In this document: one piece after another, positions 35,920-44,898 of the stretch
Numbering within the stretch: position 1 is the stretch's first letter
How the letters are laid out: every line of letters starts with the position of its first letter
From: Aquimarina latercula DSM 2041
GTDB lineage: Bacteria > Bacteroidota > Bacteroidia > Flavobacteriales > Flavobacteriaceae
Direction of reading: 5' to 3'
Assembly: GCF_000430645.1 (NCBI RefSeq)
Contig: NZ_KE387187.1
Coordinates: 62,001 to 126,000, forward strand
Length of the DNA stretch: 64,000 nt
Position numbers and translations under genes: made by a program
Notes under the pieces: generated by a model
What the model was told of the DNA's origin: nothing
Database searches by the model: none
Seen by the model: only the letters and a program-made list of their open reading frames with translations

Positions 35920-35931
35920 TGATAAAAATCA
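35920..35931 (-). promoter_or_regulatory. FNR/CRP-like box, TerB-like gene
   Basis: TGATAAAAATCA; TAATTTTA (35896-35889, minus strand) is centred 33 bp away; start at 35862 is 63.5 bp from the centre. It lies 6 bases from the end of the upstream protease gene. Confidence 0.8.
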
Positions 35932-35937
35932 GTTATA

Positions 35938-37029
35938 CTATCTAGTAATTAAATTGGACTGAATCAATATAAATTCACTTATATTTGGAAGGTCAATTGC
36001 TCCAACAAGTTCATTATTACTGGTAACAGCAAAAAAATCTTTTTTCTTTGTATTCATCAATACAAAAACTTCTTTTAGCTCTTCTGCGGCATCAATTGAT
36101 GCAAAAGAAATATCCATAATATCTTTTATTCTAAGATCCTTATTTTTGGATTTAGAAAGGATATCTTGGTGATGAAGAATCCCTATAATCTTAGAATCTT
36201 CTACGACGATAAAATTTTTCTCAGTACTCTTAAGTAATATATCAATAACATCTCCGATAGTATTATCTGGTTTTAAAACAGTAATCTTAGTTAACATAGC
36301 TTCCTTTACGCTGTGCCCTTTTATTAGTGCCAACTGCCGAACCATTTTATTTTCTGAAGTTGCTCCAAAATATATAAACAATGCGATTAGTATTAAAAAA
36401 GGATTATAGAGCGCACCAATAAGCAAAAAAACAAAAGCAATAATTTCTCCTAGGCCAGTTGCTATACTTGTCGCTTTTACTCTATCCATTCTCAAAGCTA
36501 GTAACGCTCTAAAAATTCGACCTCCATCCATCGGAAATGCTGGAATAAAATTAAATAGTGCTAATATAACATTGGTTGAAAACAGATAAAAGACAAGATT
36601 TTCTATAGTAACATGACTTAAATTAGAATCCATATAACTAGAATCCTGACCAACCAACAATTCAAAAGGAATAAAAAGAACTAAAAGTAATGCTATTACT
36701 ATATTTACTGCAGGCCCTGCCAATGAAATCAATAATTCTTCTTTAGGGTTTTCTGGAATGGTATCCATGGAAGCGATTCCCCCAATAGGCAATAAAGTGA
36801 TTTTTTTAGTACTAACTCCAAATTTTCTAGCGGTAAGTATATGTCCAAATTCATGAAGAACAACACAAATAAAAACTAATAAAACGAAAAAAATACTCAT
36901 TAGTACATTTTGCACATTCCCTCCCCGTTTAAGTTCTAAAAATGATACCCAGGCAATGATTAACAAAAATGTCCAATGTACTTTAATTGCTACATTAAAT
37001 ACTCTACCAAGAAAAAGTGATCCTTTCAT
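35938..37029 (-). CDS. Site-2 protease (M50) with CBS domains
   Basis: A 363-residue intramembrane metalloprotease of the rhomboid-unrelated S2P type. The zinc site HEFGH is near residue 61 and the second motif FIPAFPMDGGRIFRALL near residue 165; about six hydrophobic segments. Two CBS domains follow (about 240-350), which usually bind adenosyl ligands and may couple cleavage to energy state. Its substrate is unknown. It has its own FNR-like box and is divergent from the kinase/regulator pair. Confidence 0.9.
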   Translation of the reverse strand: MKGSLFLGRVFNVAIKVHWTFLLIIAWVSFLELKRGGNVQNVLMSIFFVLLVFICVVLHEFGHILTARKFGVSTKKITLLPIGGIASMDTIPENPKEELLISLAGPAVNIVIALLLVLFIPFELLVGQDSSYMDSNLSHVTIENLVFYLFSTNVILALFNFIPAFPMDGGRIFRALLALRMDRVKATSIATGLGEIIAFVFLLIGALYNPFLILIALFIYFGATSENKMVRQLALIKGHSVKEAMLTKITVLKPDNTIGDVIDILLKSTEKNFIVVEDSKIIGILHHQDILSKSKNKDLRIKDIMDISFASIDAAEELKEVFVLMNTKKKDFFAVTSNNELVGAIDLPNISEFILIQSNLITR

Positions 37030-37076
37030 AATTTATAATTTTTGGTTAAAGTATCTAGACAAGGATTAATAAGAAA

Positions 37077-37088
37077 TGACCAATATCA
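37077..37088 (-). promoter_or_regulatory. FNR/CRP-like box, site-2 protease
   Basis: TGACCAATATCA; TACTTTAA (37053-37046, minus strand) is centred 33 bp away; start at 37029 is 53.5 bp from the centre. The -7 element is the weakest of the ten. Confidence 0.72.
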
Positions 37089-37197
37089 TAATTTCTGGTT
37101 TTTTATCTATATTTGTTAACCAGTTATCTTTAGTCGATCATCTTGTGTTTTTATAATAAAATTAGAACATCATACTTAAGTAATATCACAAAACTCC

Positions 37198-38703
37198 ATG
37201 TTACAAACCGGTGAAAACACATTTGACATTCTTTCTGAAGCAATCTCGGAAGGTGTAATTATTGTTGATGAAAATCAGACAATTGTAGCAACTAACTCTG
37301 CTGCAGAAGAAATGTTTAATTATAAAAAAGGAGAGCTAAAACAACAACCACTTAATATTTTAATTCCACAAGAGTATCGTGGGAATCATGGAGGGCATTT
37401 CAAGAGTTTTTTAAAAAAGAGTGAAAAACGACAAATGGGAAGAGGTAGAGACATTTATGGAGTTCGTAAATGTGGAAGTTCTTTTCCTGTAGAAGCAGGA
37501 TTAAGTCCTTTTGAAATCTATGGTAAGACCTTTGTAATGGCTTTAGTAATGGATATTACCGTTCGAAAGAAAGCTGAGCAAGAACTAAAACATTGGGCTA
37601 CCATTTTTGATGAGTCACTTAATGAAATCTTCATTTTTGATATCGAGTCTCTAAAATTTATTGATGTAAATCAGGGAGCACTAAATAATATAGGCTATAC
37701 TTTAGATGAGCTTAAAAGTCTTACTGCAATTGATATTAAACCAGATTATACCACATCAAAATTTTTAGAACTAATAGAACCTTTGCTTCAAAAAAGTAAA
37801 AAAAAGCTACAATTCGAAACTATACATAAACGCAAAGATGGTACAACGTATCCTGTAGAAGTACATTTACAGTTATCTACTTTAGGAAATCAACCTGTTT
37901 TTGTTGCTATTATTCTAGATATTACTGATAGAAAAAATTATACCGAAAAATTAGAAAAAACGGTTACAGAAAGAACACAACAACTTAGCGAAGCTCTTGC
38001 TAAAGAAAAAGATCTTAATGAATTGAAAACAAAATTTCTTTCACTGGTTTCTCATGAGTTCAAAACGCCGTTAAGTGGAATTCTTACTTCTACGACCTTG
38101 ATCGGAAAATACACAAAAGAGGAGCAGCAGGAAAAAAGAGATAAGCATCTTGCTACCATAAAAAACAAAGTAAAATATCTCGACAATATCCTTAATGACT
38201 TTCTATCTGTAGAACGTCTAGAAAGTGGTAAAGTAAATTATAAGTTTACCTCTTTCCCATTAAGTAAAGTTATAAATGAAGTCGTCTATGATGCCAATAT
38301 GTTACTTAAGGATGGACAAAGAATAAAATACCCTCAAGATATTGATGATTTTACATTAGAGTTCGATGAAAAAATATTGGAGTTAGTGCTAACCAATCTA
38401 ATACGGAATGCCATAAAGTATTCTGGAGAGAACACCACTATCGACTTACAGGCTATTTTCGAGAATAATCTACTTACTTTTCATATAATAGACCAGGGAA
38501 TTGGTATTCCTGAAAAAGAACAAAAATTTATTTTTAATCGATATTTTAGAGCAGAAAATGCGCTATTGGATCAAGGAACAGGAATCGGATTGAACATCGT
38601 AAAAAGTCATTTAGAAAACCTTGGAGGAAGCATTACTTTTAAAAGCAAAGAAAATCAAGGATCTACTTTTACAGTAAACATACCTATATCAAAATTATCA
38701 TAA
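37198..38703 (+). CDS. PAS-domain sensor histidine kinase
   Basis: A 501-residue cytoplasmic kinase without membrane segments. Two PAS domains (about 8-120 and 130-250), a short coiled coil (250-275), HisKA with phospho-acceptor His286 in SLVSHEFKTP, and HATPase_c with N box NLIRNAIKYS and G boxes DQGIGIPE and GTGIGLNIV. The first PAS, with the EYRGNHGGHFKSF segment, resembles FixL-type PAS modules, so haem or oxygen sensing is possible but unproven. The response regulator gene starts 3 bases after its stop. Confidence 0.93.
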   Translation: MLQTGENTFDILSEAISEGVIIVDENQTIVATNSAAEEMFNYKKGELKQQPLNILIPQEYRGNHGGHFKSFLKKSEKRQMGRGRDIYGVRKCGSSFPVEAGLSPFEIYGKTFVMALVMDITVRKKAEQELKHWATIFDESLNEIFIFDIESLKFIDVNQGALNNIGYTLDELKSLTAIDIKPDYTTSKFLELIEPLLQKSKKKLQFETIHKRKDGTTYPVEVHLQLSTLGNQPVFVAIILDITDRKNYTEKLEKTVTERTQQLSEALAKEKDLNELKTKFLSLVSHEFKTPLSGILTSTTLIGKYTKEEQQEKRDKHLATIKNKVKYLDNILNDFLSVERLESGKVNYKFTSFPLSKVINEVVYDANMLLKDGQRIKYPQDIDDFTLEFDEKILELVLTNLIRNAIKYSGENTTIDLQAIFENNLLTFHIIDQGIGIPEKEQKFIFNRYFRAENALLDQGTGIGLNIVKSHLENLGGSITFKSKENQGSTFTVNIPISKLS

Positions 38704-38705
38704 CC

Positions 38706-39761
38706 ATGAAAACAATTCTATTAATAGAGGACGATACTGCTTTAAGAGAAAACACTGCGGAACTTTTAGAATTATCCGATTATAATGTGATCACATCTCC
38801 AAATGGTAAAATAGGTATTACTAAAGCGAAAGAAGAAAAACCTGATATCATTGTTTGTGATATTATGATGCCAGAGATCGATGGTTATGGTGTTTTGGAA
38901 GCATTGTCTCACGATACTATTACTGATCAAATACCTTTTATCTTTTTATCCGCTAAAACAGAACATAAAGAGATCCGTAAAGGAATGGATTTAGGAGCGG
39001 ATGATTATCTTACAAAACCTTTTGATGAAGACGATTTATTAAGTGCTATAGAGAGTCGTTTGGCAAAAGCCCATATTATTTCTAAAAGATTAAAAGAACA
39101 ATCTCTAAAGCCAGAAGAAGATTCAGAAGATGGGTTGAGAAGTTTACACGAACTCAAAAACTTTTTTGATGATCACGGAGATATTTCAAGTCACACCAAA
39201 GGAGGCGCTATTTTTAAAGAAGGAGACCATTCTAACAAAATATACTTGATTCTGAAAGGTGTTGTCAAAACTCATAAAATGGATGAAAGTGGTAAAGAAT
39301 TGATTACGGCATTATTTAAAGAAGATGATTTTTTAGGTTTTACATCATTTACAGATCACACTCCATATCAAGAATCAGCAACAGCAGTAGAAGACGCTGA
39401 ATTGGCCGGTGTATCCAAAACAGATCTAAAAGATATACTAGAAAAAAGTAAAAACATTTCTTTAGAATTAATGGAATTGCTTAGTGATAATCTTTCTGAA
39501 ATAAAAGAACAATTATTACAGATGGCATATAGTTCGGTTCGTAAAAAAACTGCTCAAACCATTTTACAATTCACTCAAGTGTTAAATAAAAAACCTGAAG
39601 AAAGTATTAAAATATCCCGAAACGATCTAGCTAGTGTGGCTGGTATTGCCACAGAAAGTTTAATACGCACATTATCCAGCTTTAAAAAAGATGGGCTTAT
39701 CGAAATTGAAGGTCGTAATATTAAAATCTTAGATCTACCAAAACTTCAACTTATAGAGTAA
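38706..39761 (+). CDS. Response regulator with cNMP-binding and CRP-type HTH domains
   Basis: A 351-residue fusion. Receiver domain (about 1-120) with phospho-acceptor Asp52 in VCDIMMPEIDG and the conserved LSAKT and KPF; cyclic-nucleotide-binding-like beta-barrel (about 145-250); and a CRP-type winged HTH (about 265-345, ISRNDLASVAGIATESLIRTLSSFKKDG). Most FNR/CRP proteins lack a receiver, so here phosphorylation by the adjacent kinase probably controls binding. No cysteines for an FNR iron-sulfur cluster are evident at the N-terminus of the barrel. It is the best candidate for the ten boxes in this window. Confidence 0.92.
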   Translation: MKTILLIEDDTALRENTAELLELSDYNVITSPNGKIGITKAKEEKPDIIVCDIMMPEIDGYGVLEALSHDTITDQIPFIFLSAKTEHKEIRKGMDLGADDYLTKPFDEDDLLSAIESRLAKAHIISKRLKEQSLKPEEDSEDGLRSLHELKNFFDDHGDISSHTKGGAIFKEGDHSNKIYLILKGVVKTHKMDESGKELITALFKEDDFLGFTSFTDHTPYQESATAVEDAELAGVSKTDLKDILEKSKNISLELMELLSDNLSEIKEQLLQMAYSSVRKKTAQTILQFTQVLNKKPEESIKISRNDLASVAGIATESLIRTLSSFKKDGLIEIEGRNIKILDLPKLQLIE

Positions 39762-39775
39762 AAAAATAGCTAAGC

Positions 39776-39787
39776 TGACTTTTGTCA
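39776..39787 (+). promoter_or_regulatory. FNR/CRP-like box, second universal stress protein
   Basis: TGACTTTTGTCA; TACATTTG (39811-39818) is centred exactly 33 bp downstream; start at 39840 is 58.5 bp from the centre. The box begins 14 bases after the response regulator stop. Confidence 0.82.
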
Positions 39788-39839
39788 TATTTTTCATTGA
39801 CACATCCTAATACATTTGTTGTATTAGAACGTATTAAAA

Positions 39840-40679
39840 ATGAAGAATATTCTTATTCCAACAGATTTTTCGGAAAACTCGTGGAATGCTATTACTTATG
39901 CTTTATCTTTTTTTGAGAAAGTACAATGTAATTTCTATTTTCTACATATTTCCCCATATAAACAAGTCATTGGGAATGAATCATTTTTTGAGTCAACTGA
40001 TCAAGTTGTAGATAACATTACTCTTAGTGATCAGGAACAAATGCAATTATTGTTAAAGAGGATTCAAAAATTACCTCTTAATCCTAAACACTATTTTTTT
40101 ACTATCCATGAATATATCTTTTTTATAGATACTATCAGAAAACAGGTCGAAGAGAAGAATATTGATTTCATCGTTATGGGGACTAAAGGAGCTTCTGGAT
40201 TAAAAGAAAAAACAGTAGGCAGTAATACCGGAGATGTCATAACCAAAGTAAAATGCCCTATTCTCGTAATTCCCGAAAAAGCTAAATACTCTAAAATTAA
40301 CGAAATCGCATTTCCGACGGACTATAATATCCTATATAAAAACAGAATATTACGAACCATAACTGAAGTTCTTACTATCAATAAAGCGGCGTTACGAGTA
40401 CTACATATTGCAAAAAAGGAAAAACAGCTTACCGAACTACAAAAAAGGAATAAAAATATTCTCAACGTTTTTTTAGAAGAAGATATAGATCACAGTTTTC
40501 ATTTTTTGTCCAATCCGAGTATCGAACAAGCAGTACAGTGCTTTGTAGAAAGTAGAGACATCAATATGATCACTATGGTTGCTAAGAATCTCAATTTTTT
40601 TCAAAGAATTTTATTTCATCCAACCGTAGAAAAAATAAGTTATCATATCAATATTCCATTTCTAGTATTACACGAGTAA
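39840..40679 (+). CDS. Universal stress protein, tandem two-domain type
   Basis: A 279-residue protein. Domain one (about 1-148) begins MKNILIPTDFSENSWNA and has the ATP-type loop MGTKGASGLKEKTVGSNTGD; domain two (about 150-279) is diverged. It is a paralogue of the 30897 protein. hemN follows after 21 bases without an evident promoter, so both are probably expressed from the FNR-like box. Confidence 0.92.
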   Translation: MKNILIPTDFSENSWNAITYALSFFEKVQCNFYFLHISPYKQVIGNESFFESTDQVVDNITLSDQEQMQLLLKRIQKLPLNPKHYFFTIHEYIFFIDTIRKQVEEKNIDFIVMGTKGASGLKEKTVGSNTGDVITKVKCPILVIPEKAKYSKINEIAFPTDYNILYKNRILRTITEVLTINKAALRVLHIAKKEKQLTELQKRNKNILNVFLEEDIDHSFHFLSNPSIEQAVQCFVESRDINMITMVAKNLNFFQRILFHPTVEKISYHINIPFLVLHE

Positions 40680-40700
40680 AAATTATATAAAAACTAAATA

Positions 40701-42065
40701 ATGCATACAAAATTAGTGGACAAATACAATGTTCCAGGACCCAGATATACCAGTTATCCAACCGTTCCATATTGGAATCATGAAACATTCTCATTAAATG
40801 AATGGAAAAAATCAGTGATAACATCTTTTGCAGAAAGCAATGATGCACAAGGAATAAGTATATATATCCACTTACCTTTTTGCGAAAGTATGTGTACTTT
40901 TTGTGGATGTAATAAACGCATCACTAAAAGACACACTGTAGAAATCCCATATATCAATTCAATTTTAAAAGAGTGGCAGTTATATCTAAACCTTTTAGAA
41001 ACAAAACCAAAGATCAAAGAATTGCATTTGGGTGGAGGAACCCCTACATTCTTTTCGCCAGAAAATTTAGAATACTTAATCAAAGGATTGTTCTCTTCTG
41101 CGAAATCAGCTGAAGCTTGCGAATTTAGTTTTGAAGGACACCCTAATAATACAACTCGTGAACATTTACAAGCATTATATGATGTAGGTTTTAGAAGAGT
41201 GAGTTTTGGCGTTCAAGACTATAATGAAAAAGTCCAAAAAGCAATTCATCGCGTACAACCATTTGAAAAAGTAAAATATGTTACCGAAATAGCACGAGAA
41301 ATAGGATACACTTCGATTGGTCATGATATCATTTTTGGATTGCCTTTTCAGACCGAAGAAGCTGTAATTCATACTATTCAAAAAACAAAAGAATTATTAC
41401 CTGATCGATTGGCTTTTTATAGTTATGCTCATATTCCTTGGCAAAAAGGAAATGGACAACGAGGATTTAATGAAGAAGACCTTCCTACTGGAGAAGAAAA
41501 AAGACGACAATATGAAGTTGGTAAAAAATTATTATCCAAAGTCGGTTATGTAGAAATAGGAATGGATCATTTTGCACTTAAAAGCGATACATTATTCCTA
41601 GCTATGGAAGATCAAAACCTACATCGTAATTTTATGGGGTACACGGTATCAAAAACCAAAATGATGATCGGTTTAGGAGTATCTTCTATTAGTGATAGTT
41701 GGTATGGGTTTTCTCAAAACGTAAAAGGCATAGAATCCTATCAAAATTTAGTCAACCAAGGAATAATACCAGTTTATAGAGGTCATATATTGACCAAAAA
41801 GGATAAAATAATTAGACAACATATATTAAACCTTATGTGTCATTTTAAAACCGATTGGAGTAGCAAACAACTTTATTTAGATGAACTAATAGACATAACT
41901 ATACGCTTAAAAGAAATGGAACAAGACGGATTGGTAATTATGACCGATCATAGTATTGAAGTTACCGAAAAAGGGAAAGCCTTTGTACGTAACATCTGCA
42001 TGGCTTTTGATCTAAGACTACAGCATAATAAACCAGAAACACAGCTATTCTCTATGACAGTTTAG
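40701..42065 (+). CDS. hemN: Oxygen-independent coproporphyrinogen III oxidase
   Basis: A 454-residue radical SAM enzyme. The iron-sulfur motif CESMCTFCGC (CxxxCxxC) is near residue 62, preceded by YIHLPF; GGGTPTFF and DIIFGLPFQT follow, and a HemN C-terminal domain ends the protein. It converts coproporphyrinogen III to protoporphyrinogen IX without oxygen, so haem for the cbb3 oxidase can be made at low oxygen. Its position beside the cco genes is common in Bacteroidota. Confidence 0.95.
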   Translation: MHTKLVDKYNVPGPRYTSYPTVPYWNHETFSLNEWKKSVITSFAESNDAQGISIYIHLPFCESMCTFCGCNKRITKRHTVEIPYINSILKEWQLYLNLLETKPKIKELHLGGGTPTFFSPENLEYLIKGLFSSAKSAEACEFSFEGHPNNTTREHLQALYDVGFRRVSFGVQDYNEKVQKAIHRVQPFEKVKYVTEIAREIGYTSIGHDIIFGLPFQTEEAVIHTIQKTKELLPDRLAFYSYAHIPWQKGNGQRGFNEEDLPTGEEKRRQYEVGKKLLSKVGYVEIGMDHFALKSDTLFLAMEDQNLHRNFMGYTVSKTKMMIGLGVSSISDSWYGFSQNVKGIESYQNLVNQGIIPVYRGHILTKKDKIIRQHILNLMCHFKTDWSSKQLYLDELIDITIRLKEMEQDGLVIMTDHSIEVTEKGKAFVRNICMAFDLRLQHNKPETQLFSMTV

Positions 42066-42105
42066 AACATTCGTTTTTTAGATCTTTAATCCGATATAAT
42101 TAATA

Positions 42106-42810
42106 CTAATGACATTCAAAATTAGAAGAAACCAATTCTGTAGATTGTTTAGGTGATATATATGGAATTCCTAATCCCATTCCTCGTAAAATAAACAACA
42201 AACCAATCATTACGATAAATACGGGGATCACTTTTTGAACATGTTTTCGTATCCACTTTGCTTTAAAAAAGTGACCTGCATATACTACCATGGTCATTAA
42301 AGGAATCGTACCTAAACCAAATAAAAGCACATACAGTGTGCTATTCATAACATTACCTAAAGCTACAGCAGCAAAAACTGCCATATATACCAATCCACAA
42401 GGAAGAAATCCGTTTAAAAAACCAATAATTAAAAATGTATCTGGTGTTTTCTTTTTAAGTTCTTTTCCTAATGCACTCTTGATCTTAGAAATTATCCGAT
42501 ATATCGGTTTAGAAAAACTATATTTCATAAGTATTGATGAAGGTATCAAAACCACTAAGATCATTACAATCCCAATGCTAATAGAAAGTCCTTGCTGCAT
42601 TCCAAAAATGTTTAGACTTTTTCCTATAATCCCAAAAAATAAACCAATAATACTATAAGCCAGCAAACGGCCCAAATGATATAAAGAGATTTGAAAAAGT
42701 TTCTTAAGCTGATTCTTATGATCCAAAGGCAGCATAAACGCAATAGGTCCACACATCCCAACACAGTGAAAACTTCCTAAAAGACCTAATATAAAAGCAG
42801 AAACTAACAT
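42106..42810 (-). CDS. SafE/DsbD-like membrane protein of the cbb3 assembly cluster
   Basis: A 234-residue protein with six hydrophobic segments. The first has GLLGSFHCVGMCGPIAF, a Cys pair in a helix typical of the sulfite exporter TauE/SafE-like family found downstream of ccoH. Proline-containing LNGFLPCGLVYMAV gives another Cys. Such proteins are thought to help metal or haem supply for cbb3 oxidase. It is the last gene of the minus-strand cco cluster and directly follows ccoH. Confidence 0.85.
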   Translation of the reverse strand: MLVSAFILGLLGSFHCVGMCGPIAFMLPLDHKNQLKKLFQISLYHLGRLLAYSIIGLFFGIIGKSLNIFGMQQGLSISIGIVMILVVLIPSSILMKYSFSKPIYRIISKIKSALGKELKKKTPDTFLIIGFLNGFLPCGLVYMAVFAAVALGNVMNSTLYVLLFGLGTIPLMTMVVYAGHFFKAKWIRKHVQKVIPVFIVMIGLLFILRGMGLGIPYISPKQSTELVSSNFECH

Positions 42811-43257
42811 TTAATACGTAAAGGATTCTCTAAAGAGATATGATGTGTTTTCATTTTCCCAATTCACTTTAATCTTCCATTTGCCTTGTATCAATTTATT
42901 TTTTGGAATTATAACTTCTGAAGTTGTAAGTGAGATCGGAACTTCGAAATCTAACTTTTTGTTAGATGGGCGGTATAGCGAAATAGTTCCGCTTAGTTTT
43001 TCGGAGTTTATATCCTCCGGAAATTTAATCAGTAATCCTTCGGATACCTTTTTAATCGTAATATTACTTTTTAGTGCCTTTGCATTTTTTTCGGCATTGA
43101 TTTCTTCCTGAAAAGCTAATTCTTGTTTGTAGTAATCTTCTGTTACTAAATCATGTTCATATTTTTTATCGGTATTCATCCGTATCACAAAGAAAAGTAT
43201 AAAACTTATAAATCCTATAAATACCAATACAATCGCTGTACCCCAGTTTATTTTCAT
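42811..43257 (-). CDS. ccoH: CcoH/FixH family cbb3 assembly protein
   Basis: A 148-residue protein with one N-terminal membrane helix (about 5-25) and a periplasmic domain that begins with the conserved DLVTEDYYKQELAFQEEINAE and continues as a beta-sandwich. FixH/CcoH is needed for stable assembly of cbb3 oxidase. It ends next to the SafE-like gene. A 159-base gap with palindromic repeats separates it from ccoG. Confidence 0.88.
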   Translation of the reverse strand: MKINWGTAIVLVFIGFISFILFFVIRMNTDKKYEHDLVTEDYYKQELAFQEEINAEKNAKALKSNITIKKVSEGLLIKFPEDINSEKLSGTISLYRPSNKKLDFEVPISLTTSEVIIPKNKLIQGKWKIKVNWENENTSYLFRESFTY

Positions 43258-43275
43258 AACTCATTTTTTTAATTT

Positions 43276-43354
43276 GGATTCCAGCCTATGCTGGAATGAC
43301 ACGTACTTTACATATTTTTAGTTCCTGTTTGTCATCCCAGCGCAGGCTGTGATC
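43276..43354. repeat. Pair of inverted palindromic repeats (REP-like)
   Basis: 43276-43301 (core TTCCAGCCTATGCTGGAA, followed by TGACA) and 43331-43354 (core GTCATCCCAGCGCAGGCTG) are diverged copies of one palindromic unit in opposite orientation. This GTCATTCC...GGAATCC type of element is scattered in many bacterial genomes. In the RNA it would fold within the cco transcript between ccoG and ccoH and might act as an mRNA-stabilising or attenuating structure. Confidence 0.6.
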
Positions 43355-43416
43355 TACTTCACATCTTTTAGAATTTTCTTTTCTCCAATACTCATAAAAT
43401 CATAGACTCATCTTCG

Positions 43417-44844
43417 TTACCTATAACTTCTTGGGCCTAAAAATGCTGTGGTTGTTGTTTCAATCAATTCATTATCATTAGCGTATACTCCAATTTTTAC
43501 TTTATCCTTATCACCACTTAAGGCAGATGCATTAATTTCTATGAACAATGTTCCCTCTGCTAATCCTTGCTTAGGCACCACAAAGTTTTTATGCGTTACC
43601 ACTTCTATAGTTCCCGTATGTGATAGCAATTCGAAATGAACATTTTCGATATCATTAATCGTTTTATTTACTAGTTTAAATGTATATACATTACTAATCA
43701 TATTATGCTCTTTTCGCTCATACAATTGACCTGGTAACCTTAAAATATTCGCTTCGACATCATTTCTCAAAAAAGACATTCCCAAAAAGACACCAATTAA
43801 TATCACTAATACTGCTGTATATCCTTTTAACCTTGGTGTAAACTTAAATTTCTCTTTTTTAGCGATATCATCTTCACTAGCATATCGGATCAATCCTTTC
43901 GGAAGGTTTACACTTTCCATCATATGATCACAGGCATCAATACAAGCAGTACAATTCACACATTCTAATTGTGTTCCATTGCGGATATCGATTCCTGTTG
44001 GACACACATGTACACATTGAAAACAATCAATACAATCTCCTTTTCCGCTAGTAGGTCTGTCCTCGTTCTTCTTAAACTTAGCGCGTCCTGCTTCTTTTTC
44101 TCCTCTTTTATAATCGTATGCAACTACAATTGATTTGGCATCTAACAATACCCCTTGTAATCGACCATATGGACAAGCAATTACACAAACCTGTTCTCTA
44201 AACCAGGCAAACACAAAATAAAATACAGCGGTAAATATTAATAAGGAAATTAAAGTCCCCACATGCTGAAAAGGGCCATCAATAAATATATATTGAATGA
44301 GCACATCACTACTAATCAAGTAAGCCAAAAACACATTCGCTATTAAAAAAGAAATGATAAAAAATACCACCCATTTAAGAACGCGTTTTTTGATTTTTTC
44401 GGCGTTCCAAGGTTGTTTATCCAATCGTATTTGTTTTCCTCTATCTCCTTCGATCCAATATTCTATTCGTCGAAAAACCATTTCCATAAATATGGTTTGT
44501 GGGCATATCCAACCACAGAATAATCGTCCAAAAGCTACTGTAAATAATATTACAAAGACTACCCCAATAATCATTGATATTACGAACAGATGAAAATCCT
44601 GTGGCCAGAAAGGAGCTCCGAAAATGTTGAAACGTCGCTCTAACACATTAAACAATAAAAACTGATTGCCATTGATTTTGATAAAAGGAGCGGCAAATAA
44701 AAAAATCAATAACCCATAACTTACCCATTTGCGGTATTCATAAAATACGCCACTTGGTTTTTTAGGATACAACCAAGCACGTTTTCCTTCTTCGTTAATC
44801 GTACCGATAGAATCTCTAAATGTTTCGTTTTCTGGTGTTTCCAA
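43417..44844 (-). CDS. ccoG: CcoG cytochrome c oxidase accessory protein
   Basis: A 475-residue polyferredoxin-like membrane protein. Membrane segments lie at about 48-65, 90-110, 165-185, 195-215 and 340-360; CGWICPQTIFMEM and CPYGRL are conserved, and two 4Fe-4S motifs occur in CIDCFQCVHVCP and CVNCTACIDACD. The C-terminal domain is immunoglobulin-like. CcoG reduces copper for cbb3 oxidase assembly. The first available start is TTG at 44844, since a stop precedes it in frame; the start is therefore unusual. Confidence 0.93.
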   Translation of the reverse strand: METPENETFRDSIGTINEEGKRAWLYPKKPSGVFYEYRKWVSYGLLIFLFAAPFIKINGNQFLLFNVLERRFNIFGAPFWPQDFHLFVISMIIGVVFVILFTVAFGRLFCGWICPQTIFMEMVFRRIEYWIEGDRGKQIRLDKQPWNAEKIKKRVLKWVVFFIISFLIANVFLAYLISSDVLIQYIFIDGPFQHVGTLISLLIFTAVFYFVFAWFREQVCVIACPYGRLQGVLLDAKSIVVAYDYKRGEKEAGRAKFKKNEDRPTSGKGDCIDCFQCVHVCPTGIDIRNGTQLECVNCTACIDACDHMMESVNLPKGLIRYASEDDIAKKEKFKFTPRLKGYTAVLVILIGVFLGMSFLRNDVEANILRLPGQLYERKEHNMISNVYTFKLVNKTINDIENVHFELLSHTGTIEVVTHKNFVVPKQGLAEGTLFIEINASALSGDKDKVKIGVYANDNELIETTTTAFLGPRSYR

Positions 44845-44898
44845 TGGTCAATGAATATTGATTATACGATTTATGTTATACTACTAACCTTTTTGATC

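Noticed and set aside
43276..43354. Palindromes between ccoG and ccoH as attC-like sites
   Set aside because: They are short GTCATTCC-type repeats without core boxes and lie outside the one-directional array.
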